In this document: positions 1-8,463 of the stretch, piece by piece | How the letters are laid out: each line of letters opens with the position of its first letter | How positions within the stretch are numbered: position 1 is the stretch's first letter | NCBI GenBank assembly: GCA_949299825.1 | Contig: CASGBP010000078.1 | Location: 1 to 16,234, forward strand | Length of the DNA: 16,234 nt | From: an uncultured Mycoplasmataceae bacterium | GTDB taxonomy: Bacteria > Bacillota_I > Bacilli_A > Mycoplasmatales > Mycoplasmoidaceae | Reading direction: 5' to 3' | The notes under the pieces: generated by a model | Database searches by the model: none | What the model saw: the letters and a program-made list of their open reading frames with translations, nothing else | Told to the model about the DNA's origin: nothing | Program-made: the position numbers and the translations under genes

Positions 1-1263
1 ATTTTGGCTGATGCTCTAAAAATGAAAATTAATTATGAAAATATCCAGTTTGATAGGAAAAATTATTTTTATTCTGATTTACCAAAAGGTTTTCAAATAA
101 CTCAACAATATTTCCCTATTGGAAAAGATGGTGTATTAGAAATTTTAAATGATAATAATGAAAAAAAATTAGTTCAAATTGAACGTATTCATATGGAAGA
201 AGATACAGCTAAACAAATAAATGAAAATAACACTCTTTTATTAGATTACAATCGAGCAGGATGTCCATTAATTGAAATTGTCACAAAGCCTTGTATTAAT
301 TCAGCAAAGGAAGCAATGAATTATTTAACTGAATTAAGAAGATTGTTAATTTTTAAAGATATATCATTAGCTAAAATGGAAGATGGATTATTAAGAGCTG
401 ATGTTAATATTTCTATTCGACCTTTTGGTACCACTTTTTATGGCACAAGAGTGGAAATTAAAAATATAAATTCTATAACTAATGTTGGTAAAGCAATTAA
501 TTATGAAATTAACCGACATATAAATGCACTTTTATCAAATAAAAAATTGACTCAAGAAACTAGACGATATAATGATGCATTAGGTGTAACTGAATGATTA
601 AGAGATAAATCAGATGCAATAGATTATAGATATATGACTGAACCTAACATTGTTGCTTTCAAGTATAGTGAAGAATCTGTTAAAAATATTTTAAAAAATG
701 CACCTCAATCTCCAAGTGAAATTAGAAGTAGTTTAATCTTATTAAAATTACAAGAAGATCAAATTGAATTTCTTCTTGATAATTATAATTATTATTTGTT
801 ATTTACAAAAATGAATAATAAGATTAACAATGCTAAATTAGTTTACAATTGAATTAGTGTAGAATTAGCTGGTTATATTAACAAAAAAGAAATAAATTTT
901 GAAAGTCTTAGTACTTTTTTTATAGATGAATTTATTGTTTTATTAGATTTATTAAATAAGCAGGAAATTAATTCAAAACAAGCTAAAATTTTGTTTGATA
1001 AATTATTTATTTTTGATGACAAAAAAACTATTTTATCTTTAATAAAAGAACTAGGCTTTGAACAAATTAAGGATGAAAAAATAATAGGAAGTATTATTGA
1101 TAAATACATTGAACAAAACCAGGATTTAATTTCTCAATATAAGGAACGTCCTGAAAGAGTAGAGAAATTTTTAATTGGGATGATAATGAAGGAAACAAAT
1201 TCTCAAGCTAACCCAAATGTATCAAATAAAGTAATGCTAGAAAAACTAGAAAAATATAAATAA
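1..1263 (+). CDS. gatB: Asp-tRNA(Asn)/Glu-tRNA(Gln) amidotransferase subunit B, 5'-truncated by the window edge
   Basis: GatB is the kinase/transamidase subunit of the cytoplasmic GatCAB complex, which turns misacylated Glu-tRNA(Gln) and/or Asp-tRNA(Asn) into the amidated form. The reading frame is open from base 1, so the start lies outside; 420 residues remain of a family usually near 475. Family hallmarks visible are the stretch around DYNRAGCPLIEIVTKP (about residues 82-97), the segment LLRADVNISIRPFG (about 129-142), the EIKNINS block, and RRYND followed by DYRYMTEPNI. The C-terminal 150 residues form the helical YqeY-like tail that ends in MLEKLEKYK before TAA. Two in-frame TGA codons (595-597 and 850-852) fall at conserved Trp-tolerant places and must be read as Trp; under the standard code the gene would appear broken into three pieces. 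It converges on rbgA with only 6 bases between the stop codons. Confidence 0.96.
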
Positions 1264-1269
1264 TTTTTT

Positions 1270-2082
1270 TTATTCAAAGTGAAAGGTACAAATTTTACTA
1301 TTTGAAAAGTTGTCGAAAATAAATTGGTATGTTCTATTTAAATCTATTTCATTATTCATTGAAAAAAATTTGTATTTTTTAGCAATAAAATCAACAAATT
1401 CACAAAAACTTAAATTGTTATTAAAATCATAGAACTTCTTCAATTGTTTGTTGTAATTTTTTAAAAAATAGTTATATGTAACAAGCAAAACCTCAGTTAT
1501 TGGAACAACATCTTTTCTTATTGTATTTAAGATAACAAGTTTACAACCATCTTCAAAGTTATTAATATTCTTAAAAAATATACCCGGTGTATCAATTAAG
1601 TAAAAATTTTTGTTAATTCTTCTTATTTCTTGTTTTTTTGTTACACCTGAACGGTTTTCTACTTTTAAACTTATCTTCTTTGACAAAAGATTTATCAATG
1701 ATGATTTTCCAACATTTGGAATTCCGACTACCATACCAATGAATTCAGGATTAGTTAGACCTTTATTTTTTAAGCTATTAATTTTATTGCTAAAAACAGA
1801 ATTTAGTTTATGGATGATTATGTCTCTAGTTTCTTTATTTTTAATATTACAAAAAACAATTTCTTCATCATTATGCTTTAAATCACTTAGATCATTTTTT
1901 AAGGCAATTTGAATAATGGGTTTAGTCTTAATTTTTCTCTTTAATTCATCATTTGAGGTTAGATTTATACCTCTAGCATCAAGTACTTCAATAATGAAAT
2001 CAACATCTGAAATTCTTTTTAAAATTTCATCAGTTGCCCTTTTCATATGTCCAGGATATCAATTTATTTTAGAATTATTCAT
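1270..2082 (-). CDS. rbgA: Ribosome biogenesis GTPase RbgA/YlqF-type (circularly permuted GTPase), 270 aa
   Basis: RbgA-type GTPases act late in 50S subunit assembly. The start is the ATG at 2082-2080, which gives the family N-terminus MNNSKINWYPGHM. The Trp in it is a TGA codon, so an ATG at 2046 is an artefact of the standard code. Motif order is permuted as expected: G4-like ALKNDL (about residues 60-65), then G1 GIPNVGKSS (120-128), G2 SGVT (about 145-148) and G3 DTPG (164-167), followed by an ANTAR-like helical C-terminus. Length fits the family (about 280). The G4 motif reads LKND rather than NKxD, an unusual loss of the Asn. The stop of ffh (TAG) directly abuts this ATG, so the two are probably translationally coupled in one transcript. 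SRP and ribosome-assembly GTPases are thus co-expressed here. Confidence 0.9.
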
Positions 2083-3429
2083 CTATAATTTTAAATTTCT
2101 CCCTGAAAGGGGACTTCCACCTTTTTTTAACATATCACTAAGACCTGACATTTTTTTATTACCTTCTTCTCATCTTTTTATCAACTTATTTAGTTCATCT
2201 GCTTTTCGACCAGAACCCTTAATAATTCTTGCTCTTCTTGATGCATCACGTTTTAATAATTTTGGATTTCTACGTTCTTTTAAGGTCATTGAGTTCATTA
2301 AAACTTTCATTATTTTCATTTGGTTTTCAATTTCTGCTTCTTTTTCATCACTTAGCTTATTATTAAGGCCAGGAATCATGCCCATTATTCCACCAATAGA
2401 ACCCATTTTGTTAATTTGTTCCATTTGATTGTATAAATCCTCAAAATCCATTTTTCCTGATAACATTCTCTCTAATTGGCTTTTTGCTTTTTTTTCATCA
2501 ATAACATCCATTGCTTTTTCAGCTAATGTTAGAACATCACCTAATCCAAGAATTCTATCAGCTATTCTTTCTGGATAGAATAAATCAAGTGCCATAACTT
2601 TTTCACCCATACCCATAAATTTAATTGGTACATTAAGGATAGAAACTAAAGATAAGACTGCTCCAGCTCTAGCATCTGAATCCATTTTAGTAATTACAAT
2701 TCCTGTCAATTTTAATTTATCATTAAATTCCTTTGCTACATTTACAATATCTTGTCCACTCATTGCATCAACTACCAACAATATTTCATCTGGATTAAGA
2801 ACTTTTTTTATTTCAACTAATTCATTCATTAATTTTTCATCTGTTTGTAATCTACCGGCAGTATCAATAATAATAAAATCATTATTTTTTATTTTTGCTA
2901 TTTCATCAATTTCTTTGACTGTTAAAACTGGATCTTGAGTTCCTTTTTCTAGAAAATCAATTTTATTTTGATCGGCTAATTGTTTTAACTGATCAATAGC
3001 TGCTGGTCTATAAATATCACATGCAACTAATAATGGATTCTTTTTTTCCTTTGTTTTTGCATACATTGCAAGTTTTGCACAAGTGGTAGTTTTACCTGAA
3101 CCTTGTAGACCTACCATCATGACTTTATTAATCTTTTGTTTGAAATTAATTGTTTTTTCATTTTTACCCAAAATCTCTACTAATTCATCTTTAATTACTT
3201 TCAATACAAAATCAGAAGGTGAAAAATCTTTGCCAATAATTTGACCAATAGTTTTTTCTTTTATACTATTAATAAATTTCTTAACAACAGCTAAGTTAAC
3301 ATCTGCATCTATTAGAGAAATTCTTATTTCTCTAATCACTTCACTAATATCATCTTCACTGATAGTATTATTAGCTAATTTCTTAGCCATAGATTTAGCA
3401 ACAATACCACTAATTTTTGAATTAAACAT
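2083..3429 (-). CDS. ffh: Signal recognition particle protein Ffh (SRP54), 448 aa
   Basis: Ffh is the SRP GTPase that binds 4.5S RNA and hydrophobic signal sequences and docks with FtsY at the membrane. The N domain (about 1-90) is followed by the G domain with G1 GLQGSGKTT (107-115), DTAGR (189-193) and TKMDSDARAG (247-256). The methionine-rich M domain runs from about 300 and includes KMGSIGGIMGMIPG and the RNA-binding helix with GSGRKADELNKLIKR. A TGA at 2172-2170 is Trp; 28 further residues follow to the TAG at 2085-2083. The start ATG (3429) is preceded by GGGGAAG only one base away, too close for a normal Shine-Dalgarno spacing, and no better in-frame start exists. Expression is probably driven by the divergent -10 region at 3463-3475. 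It is the first gene of a two-gene unit with rbgA. Confidence 0.96.
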
Positions 3430-3462
3430 ACTTCCCCATCAACTAAAATTGTAATATATTTA

Positions 3463-3475
3463 TAGTATAATACTA
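3463..3475. promoter_or_regulatory. Symmetric divergent -10 region between ffh and the 141-aa membrane protein
   Basis: TAGTATAATACTA is a perfect odd-centred palindrome. Read rightwards it contains TATAAT (3466-3471); read leftwards it contains TATACT (3469-3464) and TATTAT. The predicted starts are near 3478 for the rightward gene (leader about 27 bases) and near 3457 for ffh (leader about 28 bases). No convincing -35 hexamer is visible in either direction. The motif and its position are seen directly; promoter function is inferred. Confidence 0.55.
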
Positions 3476-3504
3476 CAAGAGTAGTGACTTTTAAAGGTGA
3501 AAAT

Positions 3505-3930
3505 ATGAAATTAAGAACTAAAACTATTATATTTTATTCATTATTAGGATCTTCAATATTGTTTACAGGTGCTGGGTTAGGTTGTCTTTTTGGTTTGGCA
3601 AAAATTCATAATGTTAATTTTGATGAAGTTAAAAATAATCCAACTCAATACGAAATTGAACATATTGGCTTTGTTGCTGGGACTATTATAACTACACTTG
3701 CTGTTGCTAGTATTTTAGGAACAATTGAATTTGGTTTATCTTATTACTTTACTTGAAAATTTATTAATGCAAGAAAAGAAAAATTACGTAAAGAAGCTGA
3801 ACAAGCAGGAAAAACAATTGCAAATAACAATAATAACAATTACATTAATAAACCTGCAGCTATGATGATGCCAAATAAAACAAGCACTACTTCATCTATG
3901 TCAAGTAAAACTAATGAAGTTAAAAAATAA
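3505..3930 (+). CDS. Small two-helix membrane protein of unknown function, 141 aa
   Basis: I do not recognise this family. The start at 3505 is chosen because an AAGGTGA ribosome site lies at 3494-3500, four bases upstream; a GTG at 3484 has no such support. Two strongly hydrophobic segments (about residues 8-32 and 55-86) flank a short polar loop, consistent with a hairpin having both ends in the cytoplasm. A TGA at 3754-3756 encodes Trp just after the second helix. The remaining 55 residues are a charged KEKLRKEAEQ helix, then a run of Asn and a Met/Ser/Thr-rich tail, likely disordered. It sits immediately before dnaA (40-base gap) and could share transcripts with it. No signal-peptide cleavage site or lipobox is evident. 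Confidence 0.8.
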
Positions 3931-3964
3931 TTAACCCTTTAGTTTTTTGTTTATATACTATAAT
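3931..3964 (+). promoter_or_regulatory. Putative dnaA promoter
   Basis: The 40-base spacer before dnaA holds TATACT (3954-3959) overlapping TATAAT (3959-3964), both good -10 matches. A weak -35 (TTAACC, 3931-3936) lies 17 bases before TATACT. Transcription from either hexamer would begin at about 3966-3971, at or just before the dnaA ATG, implying a leaderless or near-leaderless mRNA. Confidence 0.5.
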
Positions 3965-3970
3965 ATTTGC

Positions 3971-5329
3971 ATGTATAAGGATGAATTATCAAAAATATGA
4001 AAAGAGGTAATTTTATCTCTAGAGCCTATTTTTACAAATAAGAATGTATATGATAATTGTATAGTTCCTACTAATATTATTGGATTTGACAATAATGTCT
4101 TATCTATTTCTGTACCATCAATTTTTGCAAAGAGCATTTTAGTAAATGATTGTAAGGATAAAATTGATGAGATTATTAGAGATAAATTACAAGCAAATAT
4201 AAAGATTGAATTTTTATTGCCCGATGAAAAAAAATTAGTCAGATTTGACAAGGATATTGTGGATACAACATTTATTAATGACGATTCTGGACTAATTAAA
4301 GATTACACTTTGAATAATTTTGTTGTTGGGGAATTTAATAGAAGTGCTTATAATGCTGTTTGTGCTATCTCAAATAAACTTGGTCATGCATATAACCCAC
4401 TTTTTATTCATGGATCAACAGGATTAGGAAAAACCCATTTGATGATTGGTTTAGGAAATTTATTTGCTGATAGATATCCAAATAAAAAAGTCAAATACAT
4501 TGAATCAGATATATTTGTAAGAGATGTTTTTTCTGCCCTATCAAAAGGAAGTAACTTTATTGAAGAACTAAAAGACTATTATAATTCAATTGATTTATTA
4601 TTAATTGATGATATTCAATACTTATCAGGTAAAGAAAAAACCAATGAAATCTTTTTTTCAATTTTTAATAATCTTGTTAAAAGAAATAAACACATTGTAA
4701 TAACTTCTGATAAGAGTCCAGATTCTCTTGATTCATTAGAGGAACGAATGGTTTCTAGATTTAATTCAGGTTTAACTATTAAAATCAATAAACCAGAAGT
4801 TGAAGCACTAAAAAGAATAATTATGAATAAAATAAGTGAGGATTCTCCTTCTATTATGTTTAATGATGAAGCTATTTCTGAAATTGTCAAATACTATAAT
4901 AATGATTTAAGAAAATTGATAGGTTTTATAAATCAAATTAGTTTTTATGCAATTCAAAACCTTAATTCTAATGACATAATTACCAAGGATATCGTAAAAA
5001 AATTTATTGATCAAAATTCTACTATAAATCTAAGTCTAGATATAAAAATCAATCCTGAGATAATAATTGCTACTATTTGTAAATGGTTTTCTGTAAAAGA
5101 GGAACTAGTTAGAGGAAAATCTAGAATTAAAAGTTTAGTTAATGTTAGACATATATGTATGTATATATTAAGAGATAAATTAAATATGAGTTATGTTGAA
5201 ATAGGTAAATTATTTTCAAATAGAGATCATACTACTATAATGAGTGGTGTTGAAAAAATATCAAAACAATTAGAGAAAGACGAATCATTAAGAAAATATA
5301 TATCTGATTTGTATAGTAAGTTAGGTTAG
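3971..5329 (+). CDS. dnaA: Chromosomal replication initiator protein DnaA, 452 aa
   Basis: DnaA is the AAA+ initiator that binds DnaA boxes and melts the origin. The start at 3971 restores domain I, whose early Trp (residue 10) is a TGA codon. Domain I (about 1-80) is followed by a short linker, the AAA+ core with Walker A GSTGLGKT (148-155) and Walker B LLLIDD (209-214), sensor region SRFNSG, and domain IV with the DNA-binding signature SNRDHTTIMSGVEKI (about 416-430). The stop is TAG. Length is normal for mollicute DnaA. There is no Shine-Dalgarno sequence before the ATG, and the nearest -10 hexamers place the transcript start almost on the start codon. The following gene is tatD, 8 bases on, and dnaN is not adjacent, so this is not the common dnaA-dnaN origin arrangement. 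Confidence 0.96.
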
Positions 5330-5337
5330 TAAAAAAG

Positions 5338-6114
5338 ATGAAATATTATATTGATACTCATTGTCATTTGAATATAGAACCATACATTAATGATTTATCA
5401 AACTATGTTAATGAAATAGAACAGGATATGAAATTTTTAAATATAGTAGGTACAACTCTTAAAGATTCAACAAAAGCAATTGAAATAGCAAACTTAAGAG
5501 AAAATTTTTTTGCTATTGTTGGAATTCATCCAAATGAAGTAATAAATCATACTGAGAGAGATGTTGAATTAATTGAAAAATTATATTTAGAAAATAAAGA
5601 TAAAATTATTGCAATTGGCGAAACAGGTTTAGATTTCTATTATGGAAACAATGATTATAATGAACAATTATTTTTTTTAAACAAACAATTTGATTTAGCA
5701 ATTAAATATGATCTAACATTAATTCTTCATGTTCGAGAAGCTCATAAGGAAATCCAAGAATTTTTAAAAGCTAAAAAAAATTTACCAAGAATTGTTATTC
5801 ATTGTTTTACAGGTAATTTAAATGATGCACAAGAATATATTAAATTAGGATGTTATATTTCTTTTTCAGGAATTATTACATTTAAGAATGCAAATGAGTT
5901 AAGAGAAATTATCAAGCATGTGCCACTAGAACTTCTATTAACTGAAACAGATTCTCCTTTTTTAACTCCTGTACCATTTAGAGGAAAAACTAATTTACCT
6001 AATTATGTTAGATATGTTAACGAAACAATTGCAAAAATAAGGAATATGGATATACAAAAGCTAAATGAGTGTTTGTACAAAAATTATTGTAAATGTTTTA
6101 AAATTAAAGTTTAA
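5338..6114 (+). CDS. tatD: TatD-family metal-dependent hydrolase/DNase, 258 aa
   Basis: TatD proteins are TIM-barrel metal-dependent hydrolases with exonuclease/DNase activity, proposed to act in DNA repair or degradation. The metal ligands expected of the family are all present: DTHCHL (His8, His10), GETGLDFYY with Glu95, LHVREAH with His131, HCFTG with His155, and ETDSPFLTP with Asp205. The family C-terminal block FRGKTNLPNYVRYV (214-227) also matches. Length is standard. The gene begins 8 bases after the dnaA stop with a weak purine-rich site and no promoter between them, so the two are very probably one transcript. It contains no Trp codon at all, which is why it reads identically in both codes. 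Confidence 0.93.
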   Translation: MKYYIDTHCHLNIEPYINDLSNYVNEIEQDMKFLNIVGTTLKDSTKAIEIANLRENFFAIVGIHPNEVINHTERDVELIEKLYLENKDKIIAIGETGLDFYYGNNDYNEQLFFLNKQFDLAIKYDLTLILHVREAHKEIQEFLKAKKNLPRIVIHCFTGNLNDAQEYIKLGCYISFSGIITFKNANELREIIKHVPLELLLTETDSPFLTPVPFRGKTNLPNYVRYVNETIAKIRNMDIQKLNECLYKNYCKCFKIKV

Positions 6115-6137
6115 AGTAAAAATTAATATGGTAAAAT
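6110..6137 (+). promoter_or_regulatory. Promoter of the infC-rpmI-rplT operon (extended -10)
   Basis: A TTTAAA -35-like element (6110-6115) overlaps the tatD stop. After a 16-base spacer comes TAAAAT (6132-6137), preceded by TATGG (6127-6131), which matches the Gram-positive extended -10 pattern TRTGn. Transcription would start around 6143-6145, exactly where the first arm of the structured leader begins. That coincidence supports the call. Confidence 0.65.
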
Positions 6138-6142
6138 TTCCT

Positions 6143-6266
6143 TGTATAAAGAAAGTAGTTTATCTCACCTGATAGTCATTATGATTGTAGGTTTAGGGCT
6201 TTAATCATAGTTATTAGTTTAATATTGATTAGGGAGGCCTTGTTTATACAGGGTTTTCTTTATACA
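6143..6266 (+). ncRNA. Structured 5' leader of infC operon, L20-leader-like cis-regulatory RNA
   Basis: The 170-base untranslated stretch between tatD and infC carries several pairable elements. A perfect 12-base inverted repeat joins the start of the leader (6143-6154, TGTATAAAGAAA) to its end (6255-6266). An internal 7-base stem, TATGATT (6180-6186) with AATCATA (6203-6209), closes a 16-base loop. A terminator-like hairpin occupies 6238-6253. In Firmicutes, infC-rpmI-rplT is autoregulated by L20 binding such a leader. The gene order, position and long-range closing stem fit that class (Rfam L20 leader), but the assignment rests on context and hand-drawn pairing, without a covariance-model search. 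Confidence 0.7.
6238..6263 (+). terminator. Attenuator-like hairpin plus T-rich tract in the infC leader
   Basis: CCTTGT (6238-6243) pairs with ACAGGG (6248-6253; one G-T wobble) around a four-base TTAT loop. It is directly followed by TTTTCTTTAT, the layout of a short intrinsic terminator. The hairpin cannot coexist with pairing of the leader start (6143-6150) to TTTATACA at 6243-6250. The 12-base closing stem instead consumes the T-tract. Confidence 0.5.
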
Positions 6267-6287
6267 TAGAATTTTATAGGAGTTTTA

Positions 6288-6815
6288 ATGAGTTCCAATA
6301 AGACTCAAATACCAATTAATGAATCTATTAATTTAAAAGAGTTTCTTGTAATTGATGACAAAGGTAATAATTTAGGTTCTTTCAAAAAAGAAGATGCATT
6401 AGAATTGGCACAGAAAAAAAATCTTGATCTAGTTTTGATTTCTTACAAGAATAATGTGGGTATAGCCAAGATACTTGATTATAGTAAGTTCAAATATGAC
6501 CAAAAAAGAAAAGAACGTGATAATCGAAAAAATCAGAATATTATGAAATCAAAGGAAATTAAGGTTAAACCTTTGATAAGTGATCATGATTTGGAGGTAA
6601 AAGCAAATAATGCTATCAAATGATTAAAATCTGGTGATAGAGTTGTTTTTATGGTTGTGGCAATGGGTAGAATGGTTACAAAAACTGAATATATCGATGC
6701 AGTACATAATAAATTTCTTGCCATGATAGGTGACGTTGGCAAAATACAACAAGACAAAAAAAAGATAAATGATTACAAATATGAAACTATTATAATTCCC
6801 AACAAAAAGAAATAG
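6288..6815 (+). CDS. infC: Translation initiation factor IF-3, 175 aa
   Basis: IF3 binds the 30S subunit, blocks premature 50S joining and proofreads start codons. The N-terminal domain (about 1-80, with LVIDDKGNNLGSFKKEDALELA and ILDYSKFKYDQKRKE) leads through a basic linker to the C-terminal domain, which starts at KEIKVKPLISDHDLEVKANN (about 89-108). A TGA at 6621-6623 encodes Trp112; the frame continues to TAG at 6813-6815. The start is an ordinary ATG with AGGAG (6278-6282) five bases upstream, unlike the rare start codons used by infC in many bacteria. That suggests regulation here lies in the leader more than in start-codon discrimination. First gene of the infC-rpmI-rplT operon. Confidence 0.96.
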
Positions 6816-6823
6816 GAGGTATT

Positions 6824-7015
6824 ATGAAAATTAGGCAAAAGACTAAGAGTTCAGTTTCAAAACGTTTTAAAAGAACAAGTTCAGGTAAGTTAAAAAGAAG
6901 ACATGCAAATAGAAATCATATGCAAATCGGTTCAACAACAAAACAAAAAAGACATTTAAGAAAATCAGGTTTAGTTCATAAAGCTGACCACAAAAGATAT
7001 GACCAATGTATTTAA
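6824..7015 (+). CDS. rpmI: 50S ribosomal protein L35, 63 aa
   Basis: L35 is a small, very basic protein of the large subunit. The sequence opens MKIRQKTKSSVSKRFKRT and includes GKLKRRHANRNH and KQKRHLRKSG, diagnostic of bL35, and the length is typical. Its ribosome site AGGAGG (6814-6819) overlaps the infC stop codon TAG, with four bases to the ATG, giving tight coupling to infC. There is no Trp codon. Confidence 0.96.
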   Translation: MKIRQKTKSSVSKRFKRTSSGKLKRRHANRNHMQIGSTTKQKRHLRKSGLVHKADHKRYDQCI

Positions 7016-7027
7016 TAGGAGATTAAT

Positions 7028-7372
7028 ATGAGAGTAAAAGGTGGATATGTAACAAGACAACGTAGAAAAAGATGATTAAAAAGAGCTGAAGGCTCATGAG
7101 GAACAAGACACACTTCTTTTAGAATTGCAAAGCAAACTGTAATTCGTGCTGCTCAATATTCATATAATGATCGTAGAAAAAAGAAGAATGATTTTAGAAA
7201 ATTATGAATTGCAAGAATTAATGCTGCAGTGAGACAAATGGGTTTTACTTATTCTCAATTTATTAATGCTCTAAAGAAGAAAAATATATCAATTAATAGA
7301 AAAATGTTATCTGAATTAGCTATTAATAATCCTAAGGAATTTGAAGAATTAGTAAAAACAGTAATGAAATAG
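7028..7372 (+). CDS. rplT: 50S ribosomal protein L20, 114 aa
   Basis: L20 is an early 50S assembly protein that binds 23S rRNA and, in this operon, typically represses its own leader. The protein begins MRVKGGYVTRQRRKRWLKRA and contains the expected EGSWGTRH, YSYNDRRKKKNDFRKLW and INALKKKNISINRKML blocks. All three Trp residues are TGA codons (near 7073, 7097 and 7205), so a standard-code reading hides the gene completely. An AGGAG site (7017-7021) lies six bases before the ATG, 12 bases after the rpmI stop. The stop is TAG at 7370-7372. Length is slightly short of the usual 117-119. Confidence 0.96.
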
Positions 7373-7377
7373 TTTAT

Positions 7378-7383
7378 TATAAT
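7378..7383 (+). promoter_or_regulatory. Possible internal -10 element before the 348-aa gene
   Basis: TATAAT lies in the 40-base gap after rplT, with no recognisable -35 at the right distance. It could give some independent transcription of the two unknown genes downstream, or be chance in AT-rich DNA. Confidence 0.3.
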
Positions 7384-7412
7384 ATTTTATATATATGAGA
7401 TTAGAGGAATAA

Positions 7413-8459
7413 ATGTACAATAAACAAATATATGATTCTTGAGAATTACATCAAGATGCAACTCAATTAGAAGTTAACTATAAATATTTTGTGAAGATAA
7501 TTGAAACTTTAAATGTTAGTTCTTTATTGCAATATACTTCTAGTGGTCAAGAAATTAAAATAAATGATGAAATTATAATTAGACAATGACAGGAAAAGAA
7601 ATTAACTGAATTAGAAAAAGAATTTTCTGAAATTTCTCAATTGGATTTTCCAAATAATGTTTGATACAACAATCGTGATATTTTCATGAGTTCTTTTTTT
7701 AGAGCTGGTTTTATTTTAAATATGATTAAAGTGACCAATTATAAGGCACAGCAATCAGAAGTTTATTATGAACCTTACTTATTTAGAATTGCAAGTAAAA
7801 ATTTATCTATTTTGAATTTTGAAGAATGAATTACAAGTTTAACAAATACAATCTTGATTGCAGAAGAAGTTAATAATGAAAATGTTGAAATTAATTGAGA
7901 AATAAATACTGATAATAAGGTAAAAAATAGCTTTTGGTTTCTTGAGAATCTTTGTTTATCTTTTGATGATATCTATAAATGATATAAAGAACAAGAACAA
8001 AAAATTGAGGAAGATGAAAGTATAACTTATCAAAAAGATTCATTACAAAATTCTTTAAATCATTGAATCATTTTTTGTTTAGTTGATTTCTACTTAAAAT
8101 ATGTTTATGATCAAAATCAACAAAATAAGGTTAGTTTTCAAAAGGTTTATGATGTAGTGCTTGGTGAAATTAATAGAATGATTAAAGAAATGACTTTTGC
8201 AATCACTGCTTTTAAATCCATTGCTATTTTCCTAAATAAGCTTTTAAAATCATATGCTATTAGAGAAAATGACAAAACAATTGAAAGTTTCTTACATATG
8301 GTTGAAATAACTTGCTCAAAGAAAAATCAAGAAAAAATCAATGAGTTAATTTTTAATAATAACAGCAATATGTTATTGAAAGAAAAAACAAAGAATCTCC
8401 TAGAGGAAAATTCTGAATTATACTTATATAAGAAGATTGATAAGGAAAACAGGAGGTAA
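7413..8459 (+). CDS. Uncharacterised soluble helical protein, 348 aa, coupled to the pseudo-ABC gene
   Basis: I do not recognise this family. The frame opens at ATG 7413 after an AGAGGAAT site (7403-7410) and runs to TAA at 8457-8459 through seven TGA-Trp codons (first at 7440-7442) plus one TGG (7935-7937). Under the standard code only the last 100 residues would be seen. The protein has no signal peptide and no clear membrane span. It is rich in Lys, Glu, Asn and Ile and looks mostly helical. A moderately hydrophobic amphipathic stretch, FAITAFKSIAIFLNKLL, lies near residues 260-276. Aromatic residues and Trp are unusually frequent in the first two thirds, which suggests a folded core. The last codons (Asn-Arg-Arg) double as the AGGAGG ribosome site of the next gene. 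It follows rplT by 40 bases. Confidence 0.85.
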
Positions 8460-8463
8460 AAAA

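Noticed and set aside
595..597. Apparent premature stop codons (TGA) breaking gatB, rplT, nusB, efp and others
   Set aside because: They recur in nearly every conserved gene at positions compatible with Trp and the family sequence continues in frame, so this is genetic code 4 and not pseudogenisation.
1258..1276. T-run between the gatB and rbgA stop codons as a terminator
   Set aside because: Only a five-pair A/T stem with a T loop is possible; too weak to call in this composition.
1610..2428. Plus-strand open frames opposite rbgA and ffh
   Set aside because: They mirror strongly supported genes on the other strand and show no family motif or ribosome site.
6141..6268. Three DnaA-box-like words (TTATACAAG reversed, TTATACAGG, TTATACATA) close to dnaA
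   Set aside because: They are 7-8 of 9 matches only, and all three are the pairing arms of the infC leader, which explains them better than an origin would.
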